From Anthopleura xanthogrammica (Eukaryota; Cnidaria; Anthozoa; Actiniaria; Actiniidae): a DNA stretch of 64,000 nt. Each line of letters starts with the position of its first letter. The first letter of the stretch is position 1. The notes below the pieces were generated by a model that worked only from the letters and a program-made list of their open reading frames with translations, was not told the DNA's origin and made no database searches. Positions 1-12,600 of the stretch are shown here, one piece after another. The stretch is from contig OZ025215.1 of assembly GCA_964019055.1 (NCBI GenBank), positions 592,001 through 656,000 of the forward strand. Direction: 5' to 3'. The position numbers and the translations under genes were made by a program.

Positions 1-396
1 GCACAACTAAACCCAAGCACATCCCCAAAAAAAACAACGGAAGTTGGGATTTAATAATAATAATAACTCAACTTTATTTTAAGAGACTAAAGCATAACAG
101 GTAAAAATGACAAACCTGCGGCCGTTGTATATGGCAGGCGATATCTCTCTCTCTTCTTCTTTCTCTTCTTCCTCTTCTTCTTCTTCCTCTTCTTCTTCAG
201 TTTTCTTCTTTTTCTTGTTATTGTTGTTGTTGTTGTTGTTGTTGTATTGGTTATACACACAAAAATATCTTGAATATTGTGAGATAAAATATATATATAA
301 TTTTTTTACTACCAGACTTTATTTTCCTTCCATATCAGTTTGGTCTCGTGGTAGACCTCTAGAGCTATTTCTAGTATATTCACAATCTGCAACTAT

Positions 397-1098
397 ATAC
401 TATACTATATACTATACTATATGCTACTATATACTATACTATATGCTATACTATATGCTATACTATATGCTATACTATATGCTATACTATATGCTATACT
501 ATATGCTATACTATATGCTATACTATATGCTATACTATATGCTATACTATATGCTATACTATATGCTATACTATATGCTATACTATATGCTATACTATAT
601 GCTATACTATATGCTATACTATATGCTATACTATATGCTATACTATATGCTATACTATATGCTATACTATATACTTTACTATATGCTATACTATATGCTA
701 TACTATATGCTATACTATATGCTATACTATATGCTATACTATATGCTATACTATATACTATACTATATGCTATACTATATACTATACTATATACTATACT
801 ATATGCTATACTATATGCTATACTATATACTATACTATATGCTATACTATATACCATACTATATGCTATACTATATGCTATACTATATGCTATACTATAT
901 GCTATACTATATGCTATACTATATGCTATACTATATGCTATACTATATGCTATACTATATGCTATACTATATGCTATACTATATGCTATACTATATGCTA
1001 TACTATATGCTATACTATATGCTATACTATATGCTATACTATATGCTATACTATATGCTATACTATATGCTATACTATATGCTATACTATATGCTATA
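397..1098. repeat. 12-bp minisatellite, about 58 copies
   Basis: The unit GCTATACTATAT is repeated with very few variants for about 700 bp. Occasional units carry ATACTATAC, ATACTTTAC or ATACCATAC in place of ATGCTATAC. Because 12 is divisible by 3 and no frame of the unit contains a stop, long artificial reading frames appear on both strands (YYML, LYAI and IAYS peptide repeats). These are not genes. Confidence 0.95.
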
Positions 1099-1299
1099 CC
1101 TTCTTTAAGCTTCTTTATGGACCTTTCGGCAGCGATTATCATATTTTTACTAACAAAATCTAAAGATGAAAATTCGTCTTATTCGATCTTTCTGAACTTG
1201 TTCCGATAACATCACTGATTAGTTCAGATCGGAAGTCTATCGGAAAGCAATCGGTTTTGACCGTCCTTGTTTGTTTGTTTGTTTGTTTGTTTTACAAGG

Positions 1300-1470
1300 G
1301 TAACTCTTAATAGCTAGTGGCTACCAACATACCAAACCTGTGGCCCTCGTCCCATGATCGAATTGGAATTTAGAAGTTGATTTTTGCGGAGGGAGGAAAA
1401 CCAGAGAACTCGGAAAAAAACCCTCGAAGCACAGGAGAAAACCAACAAGCAACTCTTATGAAATCCGGCT
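1300..1470 (-). repeat. SINE-like dispersed repeat (fragment)
   Basis: The stretch contains the recurring block of this window: GGAGGGAGGAAAACCAGAGAA, then a run resembling AAAACCCTCGAAGCACAGGAGA and then ACCAACAAGCAACTCT. The same block occurs near 41975, 45080 and 50215, and inverted near 46020 and 54480. Fuller copies carry a tRNA-like B-box (GGTTCAAGCCT near 54451), which points to a tRNA-derived SINE. Only a fragment is present here. Confidence 0.6.
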
Positions 1471-2640
1471 CTTGCGATTCATGAATACAAAAACTATGCC
1501 GGATACCGCGGCTAAAAAGTATGAAATTCCTTCCTCAGGACAGGATGACAAGATAGGATTTGTTTGTTAAGTAAAAGTGAATAATCAATTTTTTGGTAAT
1601 ACATCATCATAGATGTTGACAAGATGGCGTGGCGGGGAAGGATGTTAGTAAAACTGAGGTGCAATGTAAGAATACCATTTTATGGATTGAGATGGAAGTG
1701 ATACTGAACCAAGCACTTGGCCAGATGCTGGATGGATGGATGGATGGATGGACGGATATCAGTGGTTAGTTGATGTAAACTCATTCTAAATCTCTCTTGA
1801 CTCACATTCAATCCCGGCAGCTTTGTTGTAATTGCTTGGTGCCATTAGTCATGGAAGCCTAAACAGAATTAGGAGATTAAACAATTCAAATTCCTGTCTC
1901 TATTAAGCTTCTAGGAGATGCCATTAATGTGGTAATGGATCGATATGAATGCATGTTTAATTCTTTCTTTCTTCTCATATTTCATTCGTTCGTTCGTTCG
2001 CTCACTCGCTTTTTTTTTCCTTTCTTTCTTTCTTTCTTCCTTTCTTCCTTTCTTCCTTTCTTTCTTCCTTTTCATTTCTTTCTTTCTTTCTTTCTTTCTT
2101 TTCCTCCCTTTCTCGGTCTTCCCGCCTATTTCGTTCTTTCAGCTATTTGTTCACTCTTTCCTACTTCAACAAGCTACTGAAAGATCCCTGCGTCTACAAC
2201 CAATACTGATTGGTTATTTGTCACTATTTTCTGTTGACATTGCGTCATCTTTCCATTTAACCTTAAATTAAAACCAATTAATCTCGGTGACTTTTAATCA
2301 CTTTTCAAATCAAATTTCGGCTACCGTTGAACTTCGATCAAACTAACGAGATGTGGTAATTGACATCAAAGAAAAAGTGAACATTTTTCCTTGATCGATT
2401 ATTCTATTATTTTATTATGATTGCTTTGAAATGAATTCTCTTTAAGCACTCGGTATTACTCTGACACGTTTCGTCTAGTCGAGTTACAGCCCAGCTGAGT
2501 TTTTAAAAATTCATAGTTTTATTATGAAAACTAGAAAATACTCGCTAAATATAAGCCTACAAATAAAATCAGTCAGTATCGACGGTTGGAAAAAGAAAGC
2601 AAGAAGGAAAGAAAGAAAAGAAAGAAAGAAGGAAAGAAAT

Positions 2641-2686
<46 letters not shown>

Positions 2687-3891
2687 GAAAGAAAGAAAGA
2701 AAGAAATAGAGAGAGAAAGGAAGAAAGAAAAAAAAAATTTCAAAATTTCCCATTCATCATTACTCCTGTTCTGATCTTTACTCTTATTCTCCCTGATCTT
2801 GTCTTCTGTTACTGTGTCAACTGTAGTCATCTTTGCGTGTAATATAAAAATATCTCGATATCCAGACTCTAGACTACATCGGATCTGCAGGCTATCTAGC
2901 TACATATGGCCACTGAACGGCAAGGGATATTGATATCGTATATATTGACATCCCATATTCTCTCTCATTCATTCCACTCTTCTGTTTATATTTCCTTTCA
3001 AATCTAAATCACTTGCAATTTTTTGTTAAATTATATTCTGAATTGTATTTTTTCAATCCATCATGACGATTTCCGTTGGAAGTTTTGGTTCATAAGGCGA
3101 GTTTCAACAGACATCCTAGTCGCCAAGCTCAACTGGGGGTCCATTGAAATAATCGCAGTCATAAAAATCTTCTTTATTTGTGGCAATAGCAGCGATCGAT
3201 ACCATTAGTGCTCGCTAATGACAGGAGAAAAAGGGCAGATATCGCTGTCAAAGCCAAGGCAAAAAATAAATAAATTTATCCCTTTGAGCATCCGTTTATT
3301 CAAATAGATATATATTGATAATGCTAATATCTTTCATATTGTGATATCGATTCCCTATTTTTGAGTCCACATATATCAATCTTAGTGTTATGTTTTCTAG
3401 CAATTGTCATTCAATTGCTCACCAGCTTGGAGCTCGATAGATCTATGGGCAGACAATTCGCACGATTTAATGAAAAAACGAGTTACATTTTAACGTAAAA
3501 TTTCCTGAATAAATAAACTGATGCCTTTCAAGGTAAACTGAAGATATCAGTAATGATTTCAAGACAAATACTTTTTATATTCTTTAATAGATTTTCAGTT
3601 TAAAGATCTACAAATAATGCTGCTTTTTCTTAAATTGCTCTTTGTCTGGTTTTTAGTGTAGCTAGCAAGAGTTCAATAGCTATTTTAGATCAACGGCTTT
3701 TGGGAGTCGATAAGAAGCCGTCTTTATGGCACCTGTGATGCATGATATCAAATATTGACATTTAAGTGTATTCGTTCAATTCTGCTTCTCCTAACACACC
3801 TGGCTACGCTCAGTCACTATTCTGGCCTATTCTTGCCTCATTATCATACAAAGTAGGATAGTTGTTAGCGCTCTGTGACGTATTTTTCACT

Positions 3892-3911
3892 CTATATATT
3901 CTATATATAAG
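3892..3911 (+). promoter_or_regulatory. Possible TATA element upstream of P4HTM
   Basis: A TATATATTCTATATATAAG stretch lies about 50-65 bases before the P4HTM start codon. It resembles a TATA box but sits in generally AT-rich DNA, so promoter function is a guess. Confidence 0.3.
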
Positions 3912-3958
3912 AACTTTATTCACTACCAAGTAACGCTTTTTATCAAGAACAATCCACA

Positions 3959-6578
3959 ATGGCCACAATGCGATCCTTGGGGATTATTGGAGGAATTTTG
4001 AGTGTTATTGTGGCTTTGTTTTGTACCAAGTATTTTATGATACCCAAAAATGTTGACCAGGAAAATGTTGTTCCTACAGCATCGCCTGAAAATGAACTGA
4101 ACAAGGTCCAGAAGCTATCGCGAGTCGAACCAGTTCGCGTAAGTTGCTAATATTAATCTTTGAAGTTTGGAAGATAAATGAATGTAAATGGATAATTCCA
4201 TCCTCACTACATGAAACTCGTATTGATAGTTTTTAGTCATATCCTCATATTTAATACCTTTATTAGAATATTTTCATTTTTTCATGTGCTGAGAAGAAAT
4301 CAGCTCGAACTGCTCTAATATTCAAAATATTGGTTTGTCGAGCAACTCACCACAATAGAAGCACTTGAAATCTTTCTGAATCCTTTGATCTCAGGACGTA
4401 TATGTTTAAAACATTTTCAATTGAAGTTTACCCTTGATCACTGATCACTTTATGGATAAAAAATCAATTAATAAAATCCAAAGCCTTTCTGAGATCAATT
4501 TTTCATAAAGCATGAAAAATAAGCTATTTGGAATAGTTAAGACACAAACACACGCCCTCGTGCTGATCAAATTCATCCGTCTCAACTCATCAAGTAAGGT
4601 ACTATTTTAAACTATTTGATCAATTCATTTATTTCCGACTTCTTTCGATGGGCATTAATTTATCAGAGACTTTATTTTTTAAGAAAAAAATAAAATAGAT
4701 TGAAATAGATTGTAAGAAAATAATAGATTCAAAGTCGTATTTTCGAGTCCTATTCTCGTCTCGAAGTTCGAAAAGTAATAAGATTATTTACTCTGCTGTG
4801 GAAAGCGATCAATATGTTTATGCATTAGGACATTCTATATGAACACAGCTGTTCGTGTTCTTTACAGAATTGGCTATTCTTTTACTTTTCAATTTACTTC
4901 CAATACTACGCAATGTATCACTCCTGGTATCATTCTTCCATAATCTCTACTCCACTTTTTTTCATTTCTATTTTCGGTAGATTTAGTTTTATTGATGTTA
5001 AATTTTCACCCAGTTAAAGAAGCCTACCGGTGATAATGTCTCCCTTCTGAAATAAGTTCTTGCTTGATTAGAAAGAAGACTCAAGACAGCGGAAGGAATC
5101 CGAAGCCTAAGTGAGCAATTGATCAAATAAATGAGTTCTTTTGACCGGTAATTTGCCATTTACAGCGATATCGCAGCTCTCTCACAGCTAAAGCGATTCT
5201 TTATTGTAAAAAAACAACTGTTTTCAAGATTTAAACGCCTTTTTCCGATATATCGGGTTTTCTATTTTTTGAATATCATATTTTATTTATTGCTAAGATA
5301 TTTCTAATTTTATCGTATCTACTGTACAAGGAACTCAGACCACAAAAAATACTTACTCGGCTACTGTTAAACAGTACATAAAAGCAGAATCTACTGACTA
5401 AAGTTTGATCCTAATGAGCAATGCTTTATACCAACTACCTTCGATCCATCAACTCACCAATCTTCTGTTAAACTACATGCACTTCATACCTATTCTGCCC
5501 CGCTGGTTGACTATATAGCCAAAGAAACTAGCTAGGTTAATTTTGAACATAGACTACAACACGACACAACTTTACCAATCAAAATTAATACCGACTGAAT
5601 AAAATTTAAAACTCGGATGAAAATTAAACCAGAATAAGTTGTTATTTTTGTATCGTCTTTTGCTTTTATTTTCTTTAACGGAATCCATTTTAAACATTTC
5701 ACAAAACACAGCTGTTTACGCAATTGAATTGAGAAAAATTTTTCGAAATTTTACTTGTAGTTTTAGCTCAATATTAGCGGTAGTGAAAAGGTTTGTTTGG
5801 CATGTTGAAAAAGGTTTTTTTCATTATTCTTTCCGACTCGATAATTGTCATTTCTTCTCCTGTTCGGTGATAGCTCGTAGGTTTTTGGTAGACGTACCAG
5901 TCTGCAACTGTTAATTCAAGCCGATTAAGAGCAGTTACGTCCCTGTTCACAGCATGTTTCTTCCCATCATTCAGCTTCATTATCAAGTTATTCTCATTTA
6001 GCGGTGCCCTCTGGTGACATTAAATCAGCCAATCATATCACTCTTCTAAATATGGTAAACCACCTGGAGTAAACTATATTAGGATAACCATTTAGACTCA
6101 TTCTTTTTCAAATTGAATTTTCTTAAAAAATTAAGCGCTAGTTTCTTCGACTTTAGGTTGGTTATGTTCGTGAGATCAATCTGGTCAGCGGTCAGACTCA
6201 TTATATGAAGACTTTGAGCATGCGCCCTGCACTCTTTGGTAAGTCTATTTTTAGCGTATGAAACTATTAACAATATGTAGGATAAAAAAGCATTTTTTAC
6301 TTTAACATTACCCATAATACATTACGATTTCGGGAGGTTCATAAAATTAAACGTTCTTCAATCGAATGTACACTATACCTGCTTTTATCTGTAAAATACT
6401 GATTATCAGTTCATTCTGAGTTATTTTCCCACATTCAGAACATCAAGAAGTATAGTGTTACAAAAAATATATTGACTATATATATGAGGAAGTGTTCAAA
6501 ATTTTTTATAGACTTTTTCAAAAATGTTTGAGGTCCTTTTTGAAAATCATTTTTAGTGAAAAAGTCTCCTCAATAAAG

Positions 6579-6616
<38 letters not shown>

Positions 6617-9600
6617 CATTATTATCATTATTATTACTATTATTATTATTCATTTACTTTCGTTTCTGGCTGTTTCTTGTACATCTTTAAATATCCAAGA
6701 TCATGCATTTGCAAAATCTTATGATCAATCTTCAGACAGGTTGATAAATTTCTTACAATTGACTAACCATTTTTCGTGTGCTTTTTTATTTGCACAACTC
6801 AAGAGGAAAACTTATTTTTGTTTCTCTACAATAAAGTAATATCATCGTTTAAGAAAAAACAGGAAAAAATAGATTGAAAACAATATGACAAAGCAGCCGG
6901 AAATCGTTGGGTTATTGGAAGAGTTTTATTAGGGATAAGTTTGTATATACTTAGTGAATCAAGAAGGTTATTATACTAGTATTTGTTCAGCCTCTCGCTT
7001 ACAACCGGATACACTTATTACAAGTAATGAATCCAGTCTGGCTCAATAACTACCTTTAATCAAAAGAAAAAGACCGCAATAATCGCTAGTTGCATGCAAG
7101 CTTTATTTCATTCCCTAGGTGGAAGGGGGGGGGGGGGGGGGGGGAGGGGGGATGGAAAGGATGGAAAGGATGGTTCCTTAGGGGGAGGGGGAGTTGTCCT
7201 CTGAGTGACTTACAGCACGTACACGACATGATAAAGTTAAAATGGCCTCAAGTATTGATTTCGTGCCATTTCGTGCCATGATGCTCGCGCGTAGAAATAT
7301 ATATTTTACGGTGAGCAGCAGATGGATTAATGCTGTATCTGAGTTTGAATATCTCTTGTATAAGTTATCTAATATCAACACGTGAACAGACAGAAATAAC
7401 TAATATGATATTGGTAGTAAAGATATCACGTATCGGTAATAACATTTATGTGAGGATGAAACTGAAGAAAAATAAGAACTTTCCCGAATTCGCTTAAGTG
7501 ACATGAAACAATGATTCAAAGTTGAGGTTCAACTTGATGAAATACAGTAAATGTATGAACACATTAAGTCCAACCTCGACTTGTTTCGTGGTCACTCAAA
7601 CCAATAGACTTCTTTAGCTTCGTTGTTTGTTGTGCCCATTTCATATGTAAATATTTCAACAAAAGAGCAAGTCTCAAGTTTTCAAGTGTCTGCATAACTT
7701 AGTTCCCAAATATCTAAATGAATATTTTATCAGGAACAGTAGTATCCACTCATATAGCACTAGAAAGAGAAACGATATCCATCTCCCTAAGCCGAAATTA
7801 AGTCTTGGCAAAAGAACCTTTAGATATTCTGAAACATTAGTGTTCAATTCCATTCCATGTAATATCAAGGACACCATCTCGATATCAACATTTAAGAGCC
7901 TTATAAGAAAGCATGACTTTCCTGCCTAGCTAGGCATATATACTTTAGACTATAGGATATTATAAAATTTTTGACTGATTAAATTTATCTATAGATACAT
8001 GTTTTTCTCCCCTTCTTGTATTTATAATAGTAATAATTGTTTTGTTGTTGTAGATGTTGGAAGGAGACAAGAAAAATATGTATTTATTATTATTCTTTTA
8101 TTTATATATAAATTTTCCTTATAATTTTTCTCTTTGTATGTATATAGTTTATAGTTTTCTTCGTATCTCTTTGTATGTACAATTATAAAATACAGGGCCC
8201 CTCTGGATACCAGCTTTTAGCTGAATGGGCCACCCTGTGTAAATAAAGGTTACACGCTTCGTCGTTTGTTGTGCCCATTTCATATGTAAATATTTCAACA
8301 AAAGAGCAAGTCTCAAGGGAATTTCATGTGGTCTGAAATGGGCAATTTGCGTTAGAAGCTAAAGAAGTCTATTTGGTAAGGGTCCTTGTCGCTACACCCA
8401 GGGACTGACTCTATTTTTTATTCCCTCATTTAAACTATATTTTTTATCCCCTCATTTTTCATTTTTCGTGTTTGTTGCATGTTATAGAAATTGAGAACTT
8501 CTTGAGTGAAGATGAGTGCGATGAAATCATCTTCATGGCCAAGACACAGGGACTTGAGGATAGTAGAACATTACTTCATGGGGTGTTCAAGGTGAATGAC
8601 AGTGTACTGGCCGATCTTGTACGGGACCCGGATGAATCGTTTAAAAGCGCAGATGTTGATGATGATGGTTTTCTGGATAAAGGAGAGGTACATACTTATT
8701 ATAAATACCATCACCATCACCAAAAAGATACAGATTTCTTCTATAAGTGAACTGAATCAGTATAGTCATATCCTTCTGTTTGCATCACCAGTTAGCTGAC
8801 GGGATTGGTTACATTGGCAACATCAGACTAACAGATGAAGATCTGAAGCGACTGTAAGAGACTTGATTGGATATCAAACTAAAGGCACGGTAATATGAGC
8901 AACCAAATCGTACAACCTGTTGTGCAACAGCTCGTATTTCCACCCCACGAACTGTTGCAGAGAGTAGAAAAAGCTTCTACTTCTGCAGCAAAGTCGCCCA
9001 ACATAATTTTGTTGTTGTATGGGGTGATGATACGAGCCACATTCACTCTGCAACTTCCAATGCAACAATATTGCTCGACAAGTTGCATGAGTCTGTTGCT
9101 CGTATTTCCACGCCTTTTCTACTTTTTGCAACAAACAACCACAACTTGCAGCATCGACTTTCTTCATTATAAAAAAAACTTGTTGATCGTGTTCTTGTCT
9201 TCACAGGGTTGAAGACCTAGAGCTTGATACCGATAAAGATGGTAAGAAAAGATGATATTCTTTATTTTCACATTACTCATAATACATTGCGGTTTAGGGG
9301 TAACCAGGGTAAAAATCACCAATTATGTCGAAGGCTGATCAGAAGATGTTTTAAATGTATCTTATGACAATGTACTGCTTCGACGATGCGGCGGCCATCT
9401 TGAATCTGAATTAATGAAAAGAACTGTGTAAGAGATGCCGGGGGTATACGTAGGATCTGATGAAGAAAAAACAAATCCTGGGTTTCTCTGGCCCTATCAT
9501 GCTGGTTAAGTGACAAGCATTTCATTTTTCTACGTAGTATCAGTCATTATTTTCACATCTTGAATCGCAATGCATTATGGGGGCAAAAGAAAAAGAAATG

Positions 9601-12600
9601 TCGGATGAAATAGAGAATTTCGTTTATTTGTCTTTCTTTCATGTCCATCTTCTTAATTCATCCCTTGTCAAGTTGTCTAGGCATGAAACGTTAATTTAAA
9701 TCGATGCCATAAGTGTAACAATGATTTGTATATTTGCCCCCTACCAAAATGGCCGCCGCATCGTCAAAGTAGTCCATTAAATATGCATAAGAAACAGCCA
9801 GAAACAAAAAGAAAGTCTATAAAGTAAATTGTGAGCATTTCTTCATGAGCATTTCTTTCTTCTTTTGATGTTCTGAATGTGGGAAAATAACTCAGAATGG
9901 TCTAATAATCAGTATTTTATATATATATAAGCAGGTATAGTGTACATTCGATTGAAGAACGTTTCATTTTATGACACTTGTTGACCTGTTACCCCAAACC
10001 GCAATGTATTATGGTCAATGTAAAAGTAGAGAATTTGCGCCACTCAGCAAATAAACGTGACAAGAATAACTATGTCTGTTTTTTTCCCTAGGTTTGCTGT
10101 CACGCCAGGAGCACAATGCTTTAATGAATGAAGGAAAACTAGAAAAAATTCTGAATTACACAAATAATATCAAGAACGATCGACCAAGCTTGCGCAATCG
10201 CGTCAGCAATACTGCTTTTTTGAGCCCATTGGATCATGAAGGCAAGAGAGAGTTGTTTTACTCAATCAAAGCACGGTAAGTTTTATTTAACACAGTCTGA
10301 CTCGAAACGAAGAAATAGAAAACGTGTGCGTGTGCTGTGTGCAGTTACAAAGGACGCGTGGGTTTTTGCAGGACACGAGAGAAGTGTTCATAGAAGCACG
10401 ACGCAATCCTCAAGTGTATGAATTGCACACAGCATAGCAAACAAGATTTTTTATATCTTTTATGAAATACAAATTACAGTAACCGACACGCGTGAAAAAC
10501 GTCTGCGCATGCTCTAAGTCCGTATGCATATTAGTCAAAAGCGTCTTCGTGCTATTGTAAAAATATGCAAATTTGACTTTCACACTTGCCTGAAGAATAG
10601 TCTTTACAAAATGCCAAAACTTAAAGTCAGTTCTTGAAACTTAAGGCTAATTCTTTCATATTGTCTTTATTAACACATTATCTTGGTCTCACAAAAGTAT
10701 ACCCACGAAATTTTTTGTATACTCGGATAAAACAAGCATTTATTTTCTCACTAAAACTCTATAAATTCTTGGAAAGCGTGCTGAAAGGCACGCATGCGCA
10801 AACGTTTTTCTCTAGTGTCACAGTAACCATTTTTTTGGACACGAATGACGCAATAAAAAGTGAGCGCGCATGCTGTGTGCTCTCATGAAGAACGCGTTCC
10901 CAACCAATCACCCCGTGAGATTTATAACAGTTATTTTATAACATTTTCTGTTGAATAGAATTCAAAAGATCAGCGGTTTATCCAGAGATATTATATGGAC
11001 AAGTGAAGACCTTCAGGTACATATATTAATTATATTAAGATCATCGTTCATCATTTTATTTAACTGGTGGCGTACGATGACGTACGGTGGTCGTCAGGGC
11101 GAGTTATGGAAGGGTCTATCAATTGATTAATAGATTATAGTCTTCTTTTCACACGGCATTAATATAAATTTCGCAATTTTTTTCTCTTATAATTCCTTAT
11201 TCATTAATTATATTTTTCTTAAGGGTTTCTTTGAGGGATGGTTAGTATATTTTACATGAGTTGGGTTCAGGTGATACGCCTTGTAGGGGACTTAATGTTC
11301 TATTGTTTATCACCTGCCTTTGGCAAATTGATTAAATAAAAAAATAAATGACGAAATTTGTTTTGGTTGGTTGTTATATTGATCAGTGATTTCGAAATGG
11401 ATATGATTAATGTATGTATTTGATGTTAAGGTTCTGAGGTACGACAAGAACGGTCATTACCACTGCCATTATGACTCAGAAGAAGAGAATGATCATCCTA
11501 CAATACCATGCTGTCACTACTTTAACCACATGGATGATGATAACTGCTTACCCTGCAGGTAACAATGGTAATGCCATGGCAACAGAAAGCTTCTTTTTTG
11601 ATACACCGCTTTCCATACATCTGTTCATTGGTCAAACACACAGCATTCATTCGAAGCTGCAAGGTTCAAATTTGAATAATCCTTTGAAACTACCTTGCAG
11701 TCTTGATTGAATGCTTGTTTGTGACCAGTGGACAGATGTATGGAAAGTGGTGAATAGATCTTTTCGGCTTGGGCCTATTTTTTTCCATTTCAGACCACAT
11801 CTCATTCTCTTGAGAATAAGATTCTTTGTTTGAGTTGTATCCATATTCATGTGTCTTCTCATGTACAACCGTTAAACAAAGAAATGATGCTCAAGGGAAT
11901 GACATGTGGTCTTGAGAATAAGATTCTTTGTTTGAGTTGTATCCATATTCATGTGTCTTCCCGTGCACAACATTAAACAAAGAAATAATACTCTAGAGAA
12001 TGACACGTGGTCTGAAATGAGAACACATTATACCCAAGCTAAAGAGGTCTATGAAAAAATACTATAGAACCCTTTCACGTGACGTCAAAGCAGCTCATTT
12101 TGGAAGACAAAACAAAAGACTTGTAACCTATTGTTTTGTCCTACAAATTGTGTTACATTCCGACGTGCTGCAAGGGGTCTCAGTAAAAATATTATGACTG
12201 GAAACAACAACTATAGATGTCTAATAATATAATATAAAAATGTAAATATATTTACACTTCCAATTGGCTTTTTTAGCAGTTTTTCTAACAAGAAAATTTT
12301 TTTTTTATCATTTATTTAGATACATGACTTTCTTCTATTATCTTAACGAACCTGAGCAAGGTGGAGAAACGGCTTTTCCTATCGCTGATAACGACACCAC
12401 AGCACCTAAGGTAAAGCCTGGTTCACACCAGCGTTACAAGCATAAGCATAACGACATACACAAGCGCAAATAGTCTTTCATGGTCAGTTAACTCCTTTAT
12501 AGTTGGACAGAACAAAACATTCAGTCATCCTTAAAGTACTGTCTGCGCATGCGTATGTCGTTATGCTTATGCTTGCGTCGCTAGTGTGTTCACGTGACTC

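Larger units (their letters stand above)
1..3958. other. Gene-free 5' segment of simple repeats
   Basis: No supported gene was found here. Besides the 12-bp minisatellite, the stretch holds a CTT/TTC tract (about 142-240), a TTTG run near 1267-1292, a GGAT run near 1731-1752, a TTTC/TTCC polypyrimidine tract (about 1960-2110) and a GAAA/GAGA polypurine tract (about 2588-2732). Open frames in this segment are made of low-complexity sequence. The last ~70 bases contain a TATA-rich stretch that may serve P4HTM. Confidence 0.7.
7605..8374. mobile_element. MITE family A, interrupted by a LINE 3' end
   Basis: The terminal inverted repeats are TAGACTTCTTTAGCTTCGTT at the left and the complement of AGAAGCTAAAGAAGTCTA at the right, with inner CCCATTTCA...TGAAATGGG arms. 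The element is split by a LINE fragment (7679-8255). Other family-A copies are at 11754, 38420, 39877, 48985 and 50719. Confidence 0.7.

Noticed and set aside
107..1209. Three long overlapping reading frames of YYML, LYAI and IAYS repeats
   Set aside because: They are products of the 12-bp tandem repeat, present on both strands, with no domain or codon signal.
4868..4976. Candidate P4HTM exon with matching phase
   Set aside because: It has AG and GT borders and fits the phase, but encodes an aromatic hydrophobic stretch unlike the family. The exon at 6157-6238 encodes the expected conserved block with the same phase.
5774..5986. Minus-strand 70-codon frame (KLNDGKKHAVNRDVTALNRLEL)
   Set aside because: It could be a retroelement scrap, but I could not tie it to any family. 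It lies in an intron and has no partner domains.
8874..9212. Three overlapping frames on both strands in P4HTM intron 4
   Set aside because: No domain is seen, and the sequence looks like an inverted-repeat element (GAGCAAC...GTTGCTC). It also overlaps the acceptor of P4HTM exon 5.
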